From contig JAUCYS010000004.1 in NCBI GenBank assembly GCA_030373505.1, positions 124,001 through 188,000 on the forward strand: a stretch of 64,000 bases of DNA, given 5' to 3'. The position numbers and the translations under genes are program-made. This DNA comes from Parasphingorhabdus sp. (GTDB lineage: Bacteria > Pseudomonadota > Alphaproteobacteria > Sphingomonadales > Sphingomonadaceae). Of the stretch, positions 42,023 through 49,957 are shown in pieces (positions within the stretch are counted from its first letter, which is position 1; the number at the start of each line of letters is the position of its first letter). The notes below the pieces were generated by a model. That model was not told the DNA's origin. It did not search any database and worked only from the letters and a program-made list of their open reading frames with translations.

Positions 42023-42676
42023 TTACAGCCGTCGCCCCGTCCAGACCACTCGGCCGATGATATTCACATTGTCGGCACTGACATCGTCCCAGTCGGGATA
42101 TTGCGGATTGTCGCTCCGTATCGAAAGCTTTCCGGACGGGCCCATGGCGACCCGCTTGACCAGAAGCACATCATCCATGCGCAGCACATATATGCCGTCG
42201 CGCAACGGTCGGGAAGCGGCCCCGTGATCGACCATGATGTCATCTCCATCGCCCAGAGTCGGAGCCATGGAGTCGCCATCGACCACAATCAGCGACAGAT
42301 CGGCCGGATCGGCACCCAGCCGCCGGATCCATCTGGGGGCAAAGCCCATCGATTCAGCATATTCGTCGTCCGCAAGCGATCCGGGACCGGCGGACGCGCC
42401 GACCTGCAATTGCCGGATTCGGAGCAGGCCATCTGGTCTCTCGCGCTTCTTTCGCGAAAATTCGCGGATGGCCGGCGCACCAAGCAGGCGCTCATCCACC
42501 CCGTAAAATTCGGCTAGTCGGCGACGGTCATCCTCATCCAGCTTCTTCGGCGAACCGCGCCGGATATATTGCTGGATATAGGCAGGATTTTTGCCAAGCA
42601 TTTTCGAGATCGCAGCGAAATCATGTCCGTTTTCACGGATCAGCTTCTCCAGATGGGTGCGCGGGTCATCGGTCAC
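42023..42676 (-). CDS. S24-family repressor/peptidase (LexA/CI-like)
   Basis: 217 residues from a GTG with AGGGAA upstream. Residues 1-65 are a helix-turn-helix domain (AAISKMLGKNPAYIQQYIRR). A linker includes QVGASAGPGS, whose Ala-Gly is a candidate autocleavage site. The S24 peptidase domain has the catalytic Ser in VVDGDSMAPTLGDGD and Lys in DVLLVKRVAM. It should repress its own region and be inactivated by RecA-stimulated self-cleavage, as in LexA and CI. It faces a small HTH-like gene across three operator-like sites. It is not LexA itself: the N-terminal domain is not the winged type. Confidence 0.9.
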   Translation of the reverse strand: MTDDPRTHLEKLIRENGHDFAAISKMLGKNPAYIQQYIRRGSPKKLDEDDRRRLAEFYGVDERLLGAPAIREFSRKKRERPDGLLRIRQLQVGASAGPGSLADDEYAESMGFAPRWIRRLGADPADLSLIVVDGDSMAPTLGDGDDIMVDHGAASRPLRDGIYVLRMDDVLLVKRVAMGPSGKLSIRSDNPQYPDWDDVSADNVNIIGRVVWTGRRL

Positions 42677-42714
42677 AATTCCCTCTCTTTAGTCATATTG
42701 GCTGAAACTATCAA

Positions 42715-42767
42715 TAGGATTTTTCCTAGACATGTAGGAAATTTCATCTCAAATAGGAATTTCCCTA
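42715..42767. promoter_or_regulatory. Three tandem operator-like sites (TAGGA-N4-TCCTA)
   Basis: Site 1 at 42715-42728 is a perfect TAGGA-TTTT-TCCTA. Site 2 starts at 42735 (TAGGAAATTTCATC, half conserved). Site 3 at 42754-42767 is TAGGA-ATTT-CCCTA. Starts are 20 and 19 bp apart, so all lie on one face of the helix between the divergent repressor and HTH genes. Likely binding sites of the S24 repressor and perhaps the small protein. Confidence 0.7.
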
Positions 42768-42811
42768 TTCAATGAGTCGTAGGACGACCAGCAGCGAGAA
42801 GGAGATTGCCC

Positions 42812-43000
42812 ATGCCATTGTTGCGAAAAATCGAGATATTCCTGAAGGAAACGAACATGGCATGGACAAGGTTCGGGCGGCTTGCCGTCCGCGATCCGCG
42901 CTTTGTTCAGGACCTGCGCAATGGTCGCGAGCCCGGGAAGACAGTTTCGGAACGGGTGGAACGCTTCATCAGCCTGTGGCGTGCTGATCATGTCAACTGA
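42812..43000 (+). CDS. Small HTH-like protein, Cro-like partner of the S24 repressor
   Basis: 62 residues from ATG 42812 with AAGGAG seven bases upstream. The core TRFGRLAVRDPRFVQDLRNG parallels the repressor's own DNA-binding segment (ISKMLGKNPAYIQQYIRRG): the NPAYIQQYIRRG and DPRFVQDLRNG parts line up, followed in both by a basic, then acidic helix. This suggests a DNA-binding domain without the peptidase. It is divergent from the repressor (135-bp gap). DNA binding is inferred, not shown. I recall similar small proteins in other sphingomonads but no named family. Confidence 0.75.
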   Translation: MPLLRKIEIFLKETNMAWTRFGRLAVRDPRFVQDLRNGREPGKTVSERVERFISLWRADHVN

Positions 43001-43328
43001 GCTCAAAGGACGGACGGTTGTTCGACAATGGCCGGGCTCCGCGATTGCCAGCCAGATAAGAGCCCTTACCCGGAGCCGCGCCAGCGTCCGGTTTTACCGC
43101 GAACGCACCTGGGCTAGCGTCACCTTCTCGGGAATACGCTATGGCTTCTCTATTGAATATCCAGATACCGCCGATGCGGAAGCGCTGCGGAAATTGGCCC
43201 GTGCTCTACCCGAACACGAATTTGCCCTCCCCGGCTATTTTGTGGCCGATGCCGTGATCACGGATCAGTCGGCTTTGCGATTGACCCTCGACATCCTGAT
43301 AATCGCAGATCCGGTTAAGCCATCCTGA
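42990..43328 (+). CDS. Hypothetical protein co-expressed with the small HTH gene
   Basis: 112 residues, not recognised. MSTELKGRTVVRQWPGSAIA leads to SVRFYRERTWASVTFSGIRY and a mixed alpha/beta rest (DALRK-type helix, then GYFVADAVITDQSALRLTLD). No signal peptide, membrane segment or catalytic motif is visible. Its ATG overlaps the end of the HTH-like gene by 11 bases, so translation is coupled and both are presumably under the same operators. Confidence 0.7.
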   Translation: MSTELKGRTVVRQWPGSAIASQIRALTRSRASVRFYRERTWASVTFSGIRYGFSIEYPDTADAEALRKLARALPEHEFALPGYFVADAVITDQSALRLTLDILIIADPVKPS

Positions 43329-43331
43329 CTA

Positions 43332-44357
43332 TCAGCGCTGGGCGGTCATTTTTTCCAAAGTGCCGAGCGCGGCCTTCAAGGCCGCATCCATATCGGCATG
43401 CCTTGCCTGTGAACTGTCCTTTTCGACCTTCTCAACAGACCGCAGTGACGGGATGGCGACCGGAGCAGGCGCGGGCGACATATCCGGAACGGGATTGCTG
43501 TTTTCCGGATCTGGCGCGGATTTCTTTGCCGGTGCAGGTGAGGCCCGTTCGCGCATTTGCAAAGCGTCCAGGCGAGCCAGTCCGGCTTCCAGCCGGTCGG
43601 CCAGCTGGGCAAGCGACAAACCCGACAGATCCGCGCGGACTGTGACCGGCTTTTCTTCCGCTTCTGCATTTGCCGAACGATACTCAACCGCCTGTCCCTG
43701 CAAGCCCGATTGTGGTTCTGCGTCGCGGACCGGCGGCTCGGCGGGCGCTGCCTGCTGCACGACCGGTGCTGCCGACGGCGCTTCTTCTGTCCTCATTATT
43801 GGCTCGTCAAAGCGCTTGACTGTTTCTGCAAGCGGCATGCCCAGATCGGAAGAGGCAAAGATGGGCTGGCGGGCGGGCGCGTCCGGATGACGGTCCGCCG
43901 CCCGGATGTTGGGAAGATCTTTCAGTTCAAGTACCTGCCCATGCGATTTTTTTGGCTTTTTGAGAAATCTGGTCAGGGACTTTGCCGAGAAATTCAACTT
44001 CGGACCGGCAAAGCCTGCTTTCTCCTTTTGCTCCTGATCGGCAGATTCCGCAGTCAGGTTTTTCCGAATTGCCAAGCTCATATCGGAGCCTCCTTCATTT
44101 GATTTGGTTTTGTGATTGAGGAACAAATATAGCGCCGATGCGGATATCATGCCCGCCGCCACAGCGATCAGGCCGCGTGCGGTATTTCCGAGAGGCGGAG
44201 CGGCGGCCGGAACGATTTCAGACAGGCCAGTCGCTCCCACGATATTTTCAAGATAGACATGCGGCAGGGTCGCGATCACAAGCGCTGCCGCAATACCGCC
44301 TGCGACAGCCATGACCGGTTGTTTGAACCGCGCGAAATCCTGCTCTATTTGATCCAC
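43332..44357 (-). CDS. Membrane protein of unknown function next to exosortase-A-type glycosyltransferase
   Basis: 341 residues from GTG 44357 (GGAGAAGAAT directly upstream). Two membrane segments near the N-terminus (VMAVAGGIAAALVIATL and GLIAVAAGMISASALYLFLN), then a long, probably disordered cytoplasmic part rich in Pro, Ala and charged residues, with a short helical segment LSLAQLADRLEAGLARLDAL near residue 270. No known domain. It starts 16 bases after the glycosyltransferase stop, so it belongs to that operon. Confidence 0.7.
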   Translation of the reverse strand: MDQIEQDFARFKQPVMAVAGGIAAALVIATLPHVYLENIVGATGLSEIVPAAAPPLGNTARGLIAVAAGMISASALYLFLNHKTKSNEGGSDMSLAIRKNLTAESADQEQKEKAGFAGPKLNFSAKSLTRFLKKPKKSHGQVLELKDLPNIRAADRHPDAPARQPIFASSDLGMPLAETVKRFDEPIMRTEEAPSAAPVVQQAAPAEPPVRDAEPQSGLQGQAVEYRSANAEAEEKPVTVRADLSGLSLAQLADRLEAGLARLDALQMRERASPAPAKKSAPDPENSNPVPDMSPAPAPVAIPSLRSVEKVEKDSSQARHADMDAALKAALGTLEKMTAQR

Positions 44358-44373
44358 ATTCTTCTCCAACGTC

Positions 44374-45606
44374 TCAGGCTGCACGCTCGAACGATTTGCG
44401 CGCAATCAACCTTTGGTAAACAGGAGCATAACGCAAAATGTTTGACGACCAGTTACGATCCGCCTCGACAAATTTCCGTGCTGTTTCAATAGTTTGAGAC
44501 CAGGACGCTCGATTTTCGAGCAGGCTGGCCAATTTTGCGGCGATTTTCCCCGGATCGCCGGCAGGGAACAAGGTGCCGGTCACACCATCCTCAATCAGTT
44601 CCCGGTGTCCCCCGACATCCGACGCGGCCACCAGCCTGCCTTGCGCCATTGCTTCAAGAGGCTTCAGCGGTGTTACAAGATCGGTAAGCCGCATCGACTT
44701 GCGGGGATAGACCATGATATTCATCAGACCATAATAGCGCTCAACTTCGCCATGTGGCACGCGACCGGTAAATGTTACCGCACTCTCGATGCCAAGCCGT
44801 TCGACTTGGTTCTGCAATGCAGCTTCCATCGGCCCGCCGCCAACCAGCAGCAAATGCACCTCCGGATGGGAAGCCAGCAATATCGGCATCGCTGCAATCA
44901 GATCATCCAGCCCTTCATAATCATAATAGCTGCCGATGAATCCGAGAACCGATTTTCCCGTCAATCCCAGTTCGGCCAGAAGCCGATCATCTCGCGCTGG
45001 CGGCTGACCGAACAGATCCAGGTCAACACCATTGGGAGATATGGTGATTTTTTCGCGCTTCACGCCGCGGCTGATCAGATCGGACTGCAGGCCCTCGCAG
45101 ATTACCGCCACCGCATCGGCACCATTGATGACATGATTCTCCAGTTGCCGGGTCAGCCAGTAACGCGGGCTGTTTTCCCTGCCAGTGCCGTTACCGACCG
45201 CAGCATCTTCCCAAAAGGCCCGAATTTCATAGACCAGCGGCAGCCCGCTTTTCTCTGCCGCACGCAAAGCTGCCAGCCCATTGAGGGCCGGCGAGTGAGC
45301 GTGCAAAATGTCTGGCTTCCAGTCGTGGATGACTTGCTGGATTCGCTCGGCCAGAACCGCAATTTCCCGCCATTCGCGTACCGGGGACGGCCCCTGAACC
45401 TGAGCGAGGGTCCGATAGAAACACAGGCCGTCAGCCTCTTCCATGGTCTGTTTCGCGATATAGCCATGCTGATTCTGACGCACTCCGGTGACACCGGCCA
45501 CCGTCAATCCGCTGGCAATTTGCGCCTTCATGATTGCCCGGGTGCGAAAGCAATAGCCGCTGTGCAGAGGCAAGCTGTGATCGAGTATGTGAAGAATCCG
45601 TGTCAT
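44374..45606 (-). CDS. Glycosyltransferase, exosortase-A-system-associated (GT4 type)
   Basis: 410 residues. RILHILDHSLPLHSGYCFRT at the N-terminus and the overall pattern match TIGR04063, glycosyltransferases tied to exosortase A loci. The nucleotide-sugar half has VLGFIGSYYDYEGLDDLIAA, NIMVYPRKSMRLTDLVTPLK and PLEAMAQGRLVAASDVGG, with the GT4 E-x7-E type region. It would add a sugar during exopolysaccharide synthesis. No exosortase or PEP-CTERM gene lies in the window. Confidence 0.9.
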   Translation of the reverse strand: MTRILHILDHSLPLHSGYCFRTRAIMKAQIASGLTVAGVTGVRQNQHGYIAKQTMEEADGLCFYRTLAQVQGPSPVREWREIAVLAERIQQVIHDWKPDILHAHSPALNGLAALRAAEKSGLPLVYEIRAFWEDAAVGNGTGRENSPRYWLTRQLENHVINGADAVAVICEGLQSDLISRGVKREKITISPNGVDLDLFGQPPARDDRLLAELGLTGKSVLGFIGSYYDYEGLDDLIAAMPILLASHPEVHLLLVGGGPMEAALQNQVERLGIESAVTFTGRVPHGEVERYYGLMNIMVYPRKSMRLTDLVTPLKPLEAMAQGRLVAASDVGGHRELIEDGVTGTLFPAGDPGKIAAKLASLLENRASWSQTIETARKFVEADRNWSSNILRYAPVYQRLIARKSFERAA

Positions 45607-45715
45607 GGCTCAAAGTCTTGGCAAAAAAGGATTAACGTCCCGTCAACCCAAAGCCTGTATCGGGCGATGATAGAAGAGCGCGTTTTCGCCGCTCGTGCCG
45701 GGATGAATGGGGCAA

Positions 45716-45883
45716 ATGGTAGATAATTTTTCTATCTTGTTAACGCATGGGCTGTTGCTGATCGCGGCGTGGCGCCTCATGCATCGCGACGATCTGGATA
45801 AGGAAGCCCCCCCCGAACCCGACCATGAACCCGCCAGTTTCGTGAAACCATCTTCCCCCGCCGGACTGCGGCGCGATGCGTGA
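45716..45883 (+). CDS. Small membrane-anchored protein coupled to the O-ligase gene
   Basis: 55 residues: MVDNFSILLTHGLLLIAAWR has one short hydrophobic helix, followed by an acidic/Pro-rich tail (DDLDKEAPPEPDHEPASF). GGGG lies just upstream of the ATG. Its last codons overlap the ATG of the next gene by 8 bases, which argues for real, coupled translation. Not recognised; perhaps a small accessory subunit of the exosortase-A-associated glycan system. Confidence 0.65.
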   Translation: MVDNFSILLTHGLLLIAAWRLMHRDDLDKEAPPEPDHEPASFVKPSSPAGLRRDA

Positions 45884-47288
45884 TCTCTTCTTTGTCGGCT
45901 ATCTGGTCGCCCTGCTACTAATCGCTTTCAAGCGGCCTTTCCTTTTCACGCTGATCTACGCCTATATCGATATCGTCGCTCCGCAGCGACTCAGCTATTT
46001 CATGCTCAACTCGATCCCGCTGTCGCTGGTCGTCTTTGCACTGGCTCTGCTCGGCTATTTGATTGCAGACACCAAGAAAGACAGCCGCTTTTCCTTCCGT
46101 CAGGCGATGATGATATTGTTGCTTGCCTATTGCGGATATACCACCGTGCAAGCGGAGGTCCCGGCTGCGGCACTGGAAAAATGGGATTGGGTGTGGAAGG
46201 CCCTGGTTTTCGCCATCTTCCTGCCTCTTACACTCAGGACCAGGTTGCGGCTGGAAGCACTGGCACTGTTCATGGTGCTATGCGCGGGCACACTCATCAT
46301 TACCGGCGGAATCAAGACACTGGCGTCCGGCGGCGGCTATGGTGTGCTGGTGCTGCTGGTGGACAATAACAGCGGCCTCTATGAAGGATCGATAATCTCG
46401 ACGGTGGCCATCTGCATCATTCCGCTGATCCTCTGGCTCTCTCATCACGGAACCATTTTCCCGCCCGACTGGCGCGTCAAGCTGTTCGCTTATGGACTGA
46501 TCTTCTCCGCCCTGCTGATCCCGATCGGAACCCAGGCGCGGACCGGCCTTGTCTGCATCGGGGTCTGGGCCGTTCTGCAATTGCGCTTTGTCCGCTATCG
46601 GATGATTTACGCCGGATTGGCAGTGGCAATCGGCATCCTGTCGATTCCGTTGCTGCCCCAAAGTTTCACCGAACGGATGGGAACGATTGAAAATTACAAG
46701 GCGGACCAGTCGGCGTCGACCCGGCTTGCGGTCTGGCAGTGGACATGGGATTATGCGAAGCAGCATCCCTTGGGCGGCGGCTTTGACGTCTACCGAATCA
46801 ACAAGCTGACCTATGAACTGTCGGAAGTGGACGTCAGCCAATATGAGGAATGGGGTATCGACCCCGATGATGTCGACGCCCGGCTGGTGGAAGACGAGGC
46901 ACGGGCTTTTCACAGCAGCTATTTCGAAATGCTTGGCGAACAGGGCTATCCCGGTCTGATCCTCTGGCTGATGATCCATGTCGGAGGGCTATGGCGGATG
47001 GAGCTGTTGCGACGGCGATATTCGAAATCGCAGAAGCAGGACGAACAATGGGTCGCTCCGCTCGCCATAGCCCTGCAAAATGGCCACGTCATCTTCCTCG
47101 TCGGTGCCATGTTCGTCGGAATCGCCTATCAACCCTTCGTTTATATGCTGGTGGCGCTGCAAATAGGTCTCGACACCTATATGGCACGACGGTCGGCAGA
47201 GGCCCGGCAGCTTCCGATCGCCAAAAATTTGACCGGCGGAGCGCAACCAAATACTTTGCCGCAATCGCGCCGACCCTTTGCAAATTGA
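45876..47288 (+). CDS. Putative O-glycosylation ligase, exosortase-A-associated (Wzy/WaaL-like)
   Basis: 470 residues with about ten membrane segments. KRPFLFTLIYAYIDIVAPQR near the N-terminus is the TIGR03097 signature. The large periplasmic loop includes RLAVWQWTWDYAKQHPLGGG and AFHSSYFEMLGEQGYPGLIL, typical of O-antigen ligase/polymerase enzymes. It would join or polymerise glycan at the outer face of the inner membrane. The glycosyltransferase is divergently encoded 270 bases away. Confidence 0.9.
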   Translation: MRDLFFVGYLVALLLIAFKRPFLFTLIYAYIDIVAPQRLSYFMLNSIPLSLVVFALALLGYLIADTKKDSRFSFRQAMMILLLAYCGYTTVQAEVPAAALEKWDWVWKALVFAIFLPLTLRTRLRLEALALFMVLCAGTLIITGGIKTLASGGGYGVLVLLVDNNSGLYEGSIISTVAICIIPLILWLSHHGTIFPPDWRVKLFAYGLIFSALLIPIGTQARTGLVCIGVWAVLQLRFVRYRMIYAGLAVAIGILSIPLLPQSFTERMGTIENYKADQSASTRLAVWQWTWDYAKQHPLGGGFDVYRINKLTYELSEVDVSQYEEWGIDPDDVDARLVEDEARAFHSSYFEMLGEQGYPGLILWLMIHVGGLWRMELLRRRYSKSQKQDEQWVAPLAIALQNGHVIFLVGAMFVGIAYQPFVYMLVALQIGLDTYMARRSAEARQLPIAKNLTGGAQPNTLPQSRRPFAN

Positions 47289-47323
47289 ATGGCGCTTTCC
47301 GCCTTGCACAGTAGAAGCGGTGC

Positions 47324-48304
47324 ATGGCGCTCACTGTAACTGTCACCGTCGAACGATGGCCTGTTGCTGGCTCTTTCATCATCAGCCGGGGTGCAAAAAC
47401 CCATGTCGATGTTGTTCTGTGCGTCCTATCTGACGGGTCGGTCACCGGACGGGCGGAAGCGACACCCATCTATTATGAAGGCGAGAGCGCGGAAGAATGC
47501 GCGGACCAAATAAGGCAATTTGTTGCCGAGCATCCAAAGCTCGATCGGACGCTGTTGCTTCAGAAAATGCCCCGCGGAGCGGCGCGCAACGCCGTCGACT
47601 GCGCACTGTGGGATCTGGAATGCCGGAAAAAGAATATTGCCTTGTGGCAGCTGGCTCTCCTGCCGGAACCGGCCGCAACCGTATCGGCCCTTACCATTTC
47701 GCTCGGCACCCCCTCCCTGATGGAAAGCCATGCCCGTCAGGCCGCAACCGATGGCTACACGCTGCTGAAACTGAAACTGGCCGGGGACAATGATCATGAG
47801 CGGGTCGCCGCCGTCCATCGCGGTGCGCCAGCCGCTCGCCTGATCGTCGATGCCAATGAAAGCTGGAACGATCTCGACATCGCCGCCGAAGCCGCGCATC
47901 TCGCGCAATATTCCGTCGAACTGATTGAGCAACCGGTCAGCGCGGGCCATGACCATCTGCTGAGTGGTGTGAAATCGCCGGTTCCGCTTTGCGCCGACGA
48001 AAGCTGTCACACCAGCGCCGACATCGAGAAAATCGCGCCTTATTACGATGCCGTAAACATCAAGCTCGACAAGGCAGGTGGTCTGACCGAGGCGATCGCC
48101 ATGGCGCGGGCGGCACAGGCAATGGACCTGAGCATCATGGTCGGCTGCATGCTCTCGACCTCGCTGGGCATCCGCCCGGCCTTCGCCCTGGCCCAGATGG
48201 CGCAATGGGTTGATCTCGACGGCCCCTTGCTGTTGGCAAAGGACCGCAATCACGCCTTCCGGTTTGAACCAGGTAGAATCTTGCCTGCGGACGAAGCGAA
48301 TTAG
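47324..48304 (+). CDS. Enolase-superfamily dipeptide epimerase (L-Ala-D/L-Glu epimerase or DgcA-like)
   Basis: 326 residues. KLKLAG carries the K-x-K catalytic Lys, metal ligands lie in LIVDANESWN, VELIEQPV and LCADESCH, and NIKLDKAGG holds the opposite Lys. This is the YcjG/dipeptide-epimerase branch; NCBI also names close alphaproteobacterial relatives DgcA, N-acetyl-D-Glu racemase (from memory). Likely role: recycling of murein peptides or use of D-glutamate. It is 35 bases downstream of the O-ligase gene but functionally unrelated. Confidence 0.88.
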   Translation: MALTVTVTVERWPVAGSFIISRGAKTHVDVVLCVLSDGSVTGRAEATPIYYEGESAEECADQIRQFVAEHPKLDRTLLLQKMPRGAARNAVDCALWDLECRKKNIALWQLALLPEPAATVSALTISLGTPSLMESHARQAATDGYTLLKLKLAGDNDHERVAAVHRGAPAARLIVDANESWNDLDIAAEAAHLAQYSVELIEQPVSAGHDHLLSGVKSPVPLCADESCHTSADIEKIAPYYDAVNIKLDKAGGLTEAIAMARAAQAMDLSIMVGCMLSTSLGIRPAFALAQMAQWVDLDGPLLLAKDRNHAFRFEPGRILPADEAN

Positions 48305-48313
48305 CCGTGCGGC

Positions 48314-48607
48314 CTAGATGCCGTCCATATATTCGATGACCGGAGCCGCCGCCATGCACGGTGCCAGCTTCGGACCGGCCGCGCGAAAATGATCCGACTT
48401 GCCATGCGCATCCAGCGCTGCCTGATCGACGTAGCGCTCCAGCACTTTATATTGTTGAGGATTGTCCTTGCACCGGAAGACCGAGTAAAATTCGTTGCCC
48501 GGCTCGTTGGCCCGAACGGCTGCCATCAATTCGGAAAAAATGGCTTCAAAATCGGCATTCTTGCCTTCGGCCACAGTTAGTGTCGCGATTACGCCCACGG
48601 TTGCCAT
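48314..48607 (-). CDS. Antibiotic biosynthesis monooxygenase (ABM) domain protein
   Basis: 97 residues from ATG 48607 (GGGAGA upstream). VGVIATLTVAEGKNADFEAI, NEFYSVFRCKDNPQQYKVLE, then RYVDQAALDAHGKSDHFRA follow the YgiN-like ABM ferredoxin-like fold. Such small dimers are often quinol or heme monooxygenases or stress proteins. The reaction is unknown. It lies 61 bases after the thiolase gene and may share its transcript. Confidence 0.88.
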   Translation of the reverse strand: MATVGVIATLTVAEGKNADFEAIFSELMAAVRANEPGNEFYSVFRCKDNPQQYKVLERYVDQAALDAHGKSDHFRAAGPKLAPCMAAAPVIEYMDGI

Positions 48608-48668
48608 GATATCGTCTCCCATTAAAAAAGGGCCGGCGGTTTTCCGCCGACCCTTAATATTTCCGCTA

Positions 48669-49847
48669 TCAGAAAATCTCGAACAGTCCGGCAGCGCCCT
48701 GTCCGCCACCGATGCACATGGTGACGACGGCATATTTTGCCCCGCGACGCTTGCCCTCGATCAGGGCATGGCCGGTACAACGTGCTCCGGTCATGCCATA
48801 CGGATGGCCAATCGAAATCGAGCCCCCGTTGACGTTCAAAAGCTCGTCGGGAATGCCCAGCTTCTGCTGACAGTAAAGCACCTGCACGGCAAAGGCTTCG
48901 TTCAGTTCCCAAAGGCCGATATCGTCCATTTTCAGGTCAAAGCGCTCGAGCAATTTGGGGATCGCGAAAACCGGACCAATACCCATTTCATCAGGCTTGG
49001 TGCCAGCGACGGCCATCCCGACATAGCGACCCAAGGGATTAAGCCCGGCTTTTTCTGCTGCTTTGGCTTCCATCACAACGCAGGCTGCAGATCCGTCGGA
49101 GAGCTGCGAGGCATTGCCTGCGGTTACAATATTGTCGGGTCCGAGAACCGGCTTGAGCGACTGCAGGCCTTCAAGCGTGGTCGAAGGACGGTTGCCTTCA
49201 TCCTTGCTGATCGTAACCTCGACGTGGGAAATCTCCTTTGTTTCCTTGTCCTGCACGCCCATCGTGGTGGTCACTTCGACAATTTCGTCATCGAAGCGGC
49301 CGGCTTCCTGCGCGGCGGCAGTGCGCATCTGGGACTGCAGCGCATATTCGTCGCACGCTTCGCGGCTGATGCCATAACGCTCGCCTACCACTTCCGCAGT
49401 CTGCAGCATCGGCATGTAGATGTCGTCATGCATTTTCATCAGTTCGCGATCCGGCTGGACCCGCATTTCCGCTGTCTGCACGGTCGAGATCGACTCCTGC
49501 CCGCCGCCGACGACGATGTTCATCCGGTCGAGCGTTACCTGTTTGGAAGCGGTGGCAATCGCCATCAGGCCGGAGGAACATTGCCGGTCGATCGTCATGC
49601 CGGGCACTTCGATCGGGAAGCCAGCGCGCAGGGCAACCTGGCGGGCGAGATTGCCTGCCTGCGAACCCTGCTGCAACGCGCTGCCCCATACGACATCGTC
49701 GATCATGCCGGGATCAATGCCCGCTCTTTCGACCGCTGCTTTCGCAGAATAATGGCCCAGCGTCGCACCGGTCGTCGTGTTGAAGGCACCCTTGTAGGCG
49801 CGGCCTATGGGTGTGCGGGCGGTGGAAACGATGACTGCGTCACGCAT
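48669..49847 (-). CDS. Acetyl-CoA acetyltransferase/thiolase
   Basis: 392 residues. Acyl-binding Cys90 in [15 protein letters not shown], His in [12 protein letters not shown] and the second catalytic Cys in [25 protein letters not shown] is the C-terminal conserved motif. This is a complete thiolase for fatty-acid beta-oxidation (FadA-like) or aromatic degradation. No hydratase/dehydrogenase partner is adjacent. Confidence 0.94.
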   Translation of the reverse strand: MRDAVIVSTARTPIGRAYKGAFNTTTGATLGHYSAKAAVERAGIDPGMIDDVVWGSALQQGSQAGNLARQVALRAGFPIEVPGMTIDRQCSSGLMAIATASKQVTLDRMNIVVGGGQESISTVQTAEMRVQPDRELMKMHDDIYMPMLQTAEVVGERYGISREACDEYALQSQMRTAAAQEAGRFDDEIVEVTTTMGVQDKETKEISHVEVTISKDEGNRPSTTLEGLQSLKPVLGPDNIVTAGNASQLSDGSAACVVMEAKAAEKAGLNPLGRYVGMAVAGTKPDEMGIGPVFAIPKLLERFDLKMDDIGLWELNEAFAVQVLYCQQKLGIPDELLNVNGGSISIGHPYGMTGARCTGHALIEGKRRGAKYAVVTMCIGGGQGAAGLFEIF

Positions 49848-49957
49848 GTAGATATTCCTTTATGATTGATATCGGATTCGAACTTTGGCGCTATTGTCCC
49901 CGTTAACCACGCAATTAACAAGGGATTTTTTCAGGACCCTGCTGCCGCTACGGCACG

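Noticed and set aside
42023-42676. Annotation as LexA
   Set aside because: The S24 domain is right, but the N-terminal domain is an XRE/CI-like HTH and the operator pattern differs from alphaproteobacterial LexA boxes (GTTC-N7-GTTC).
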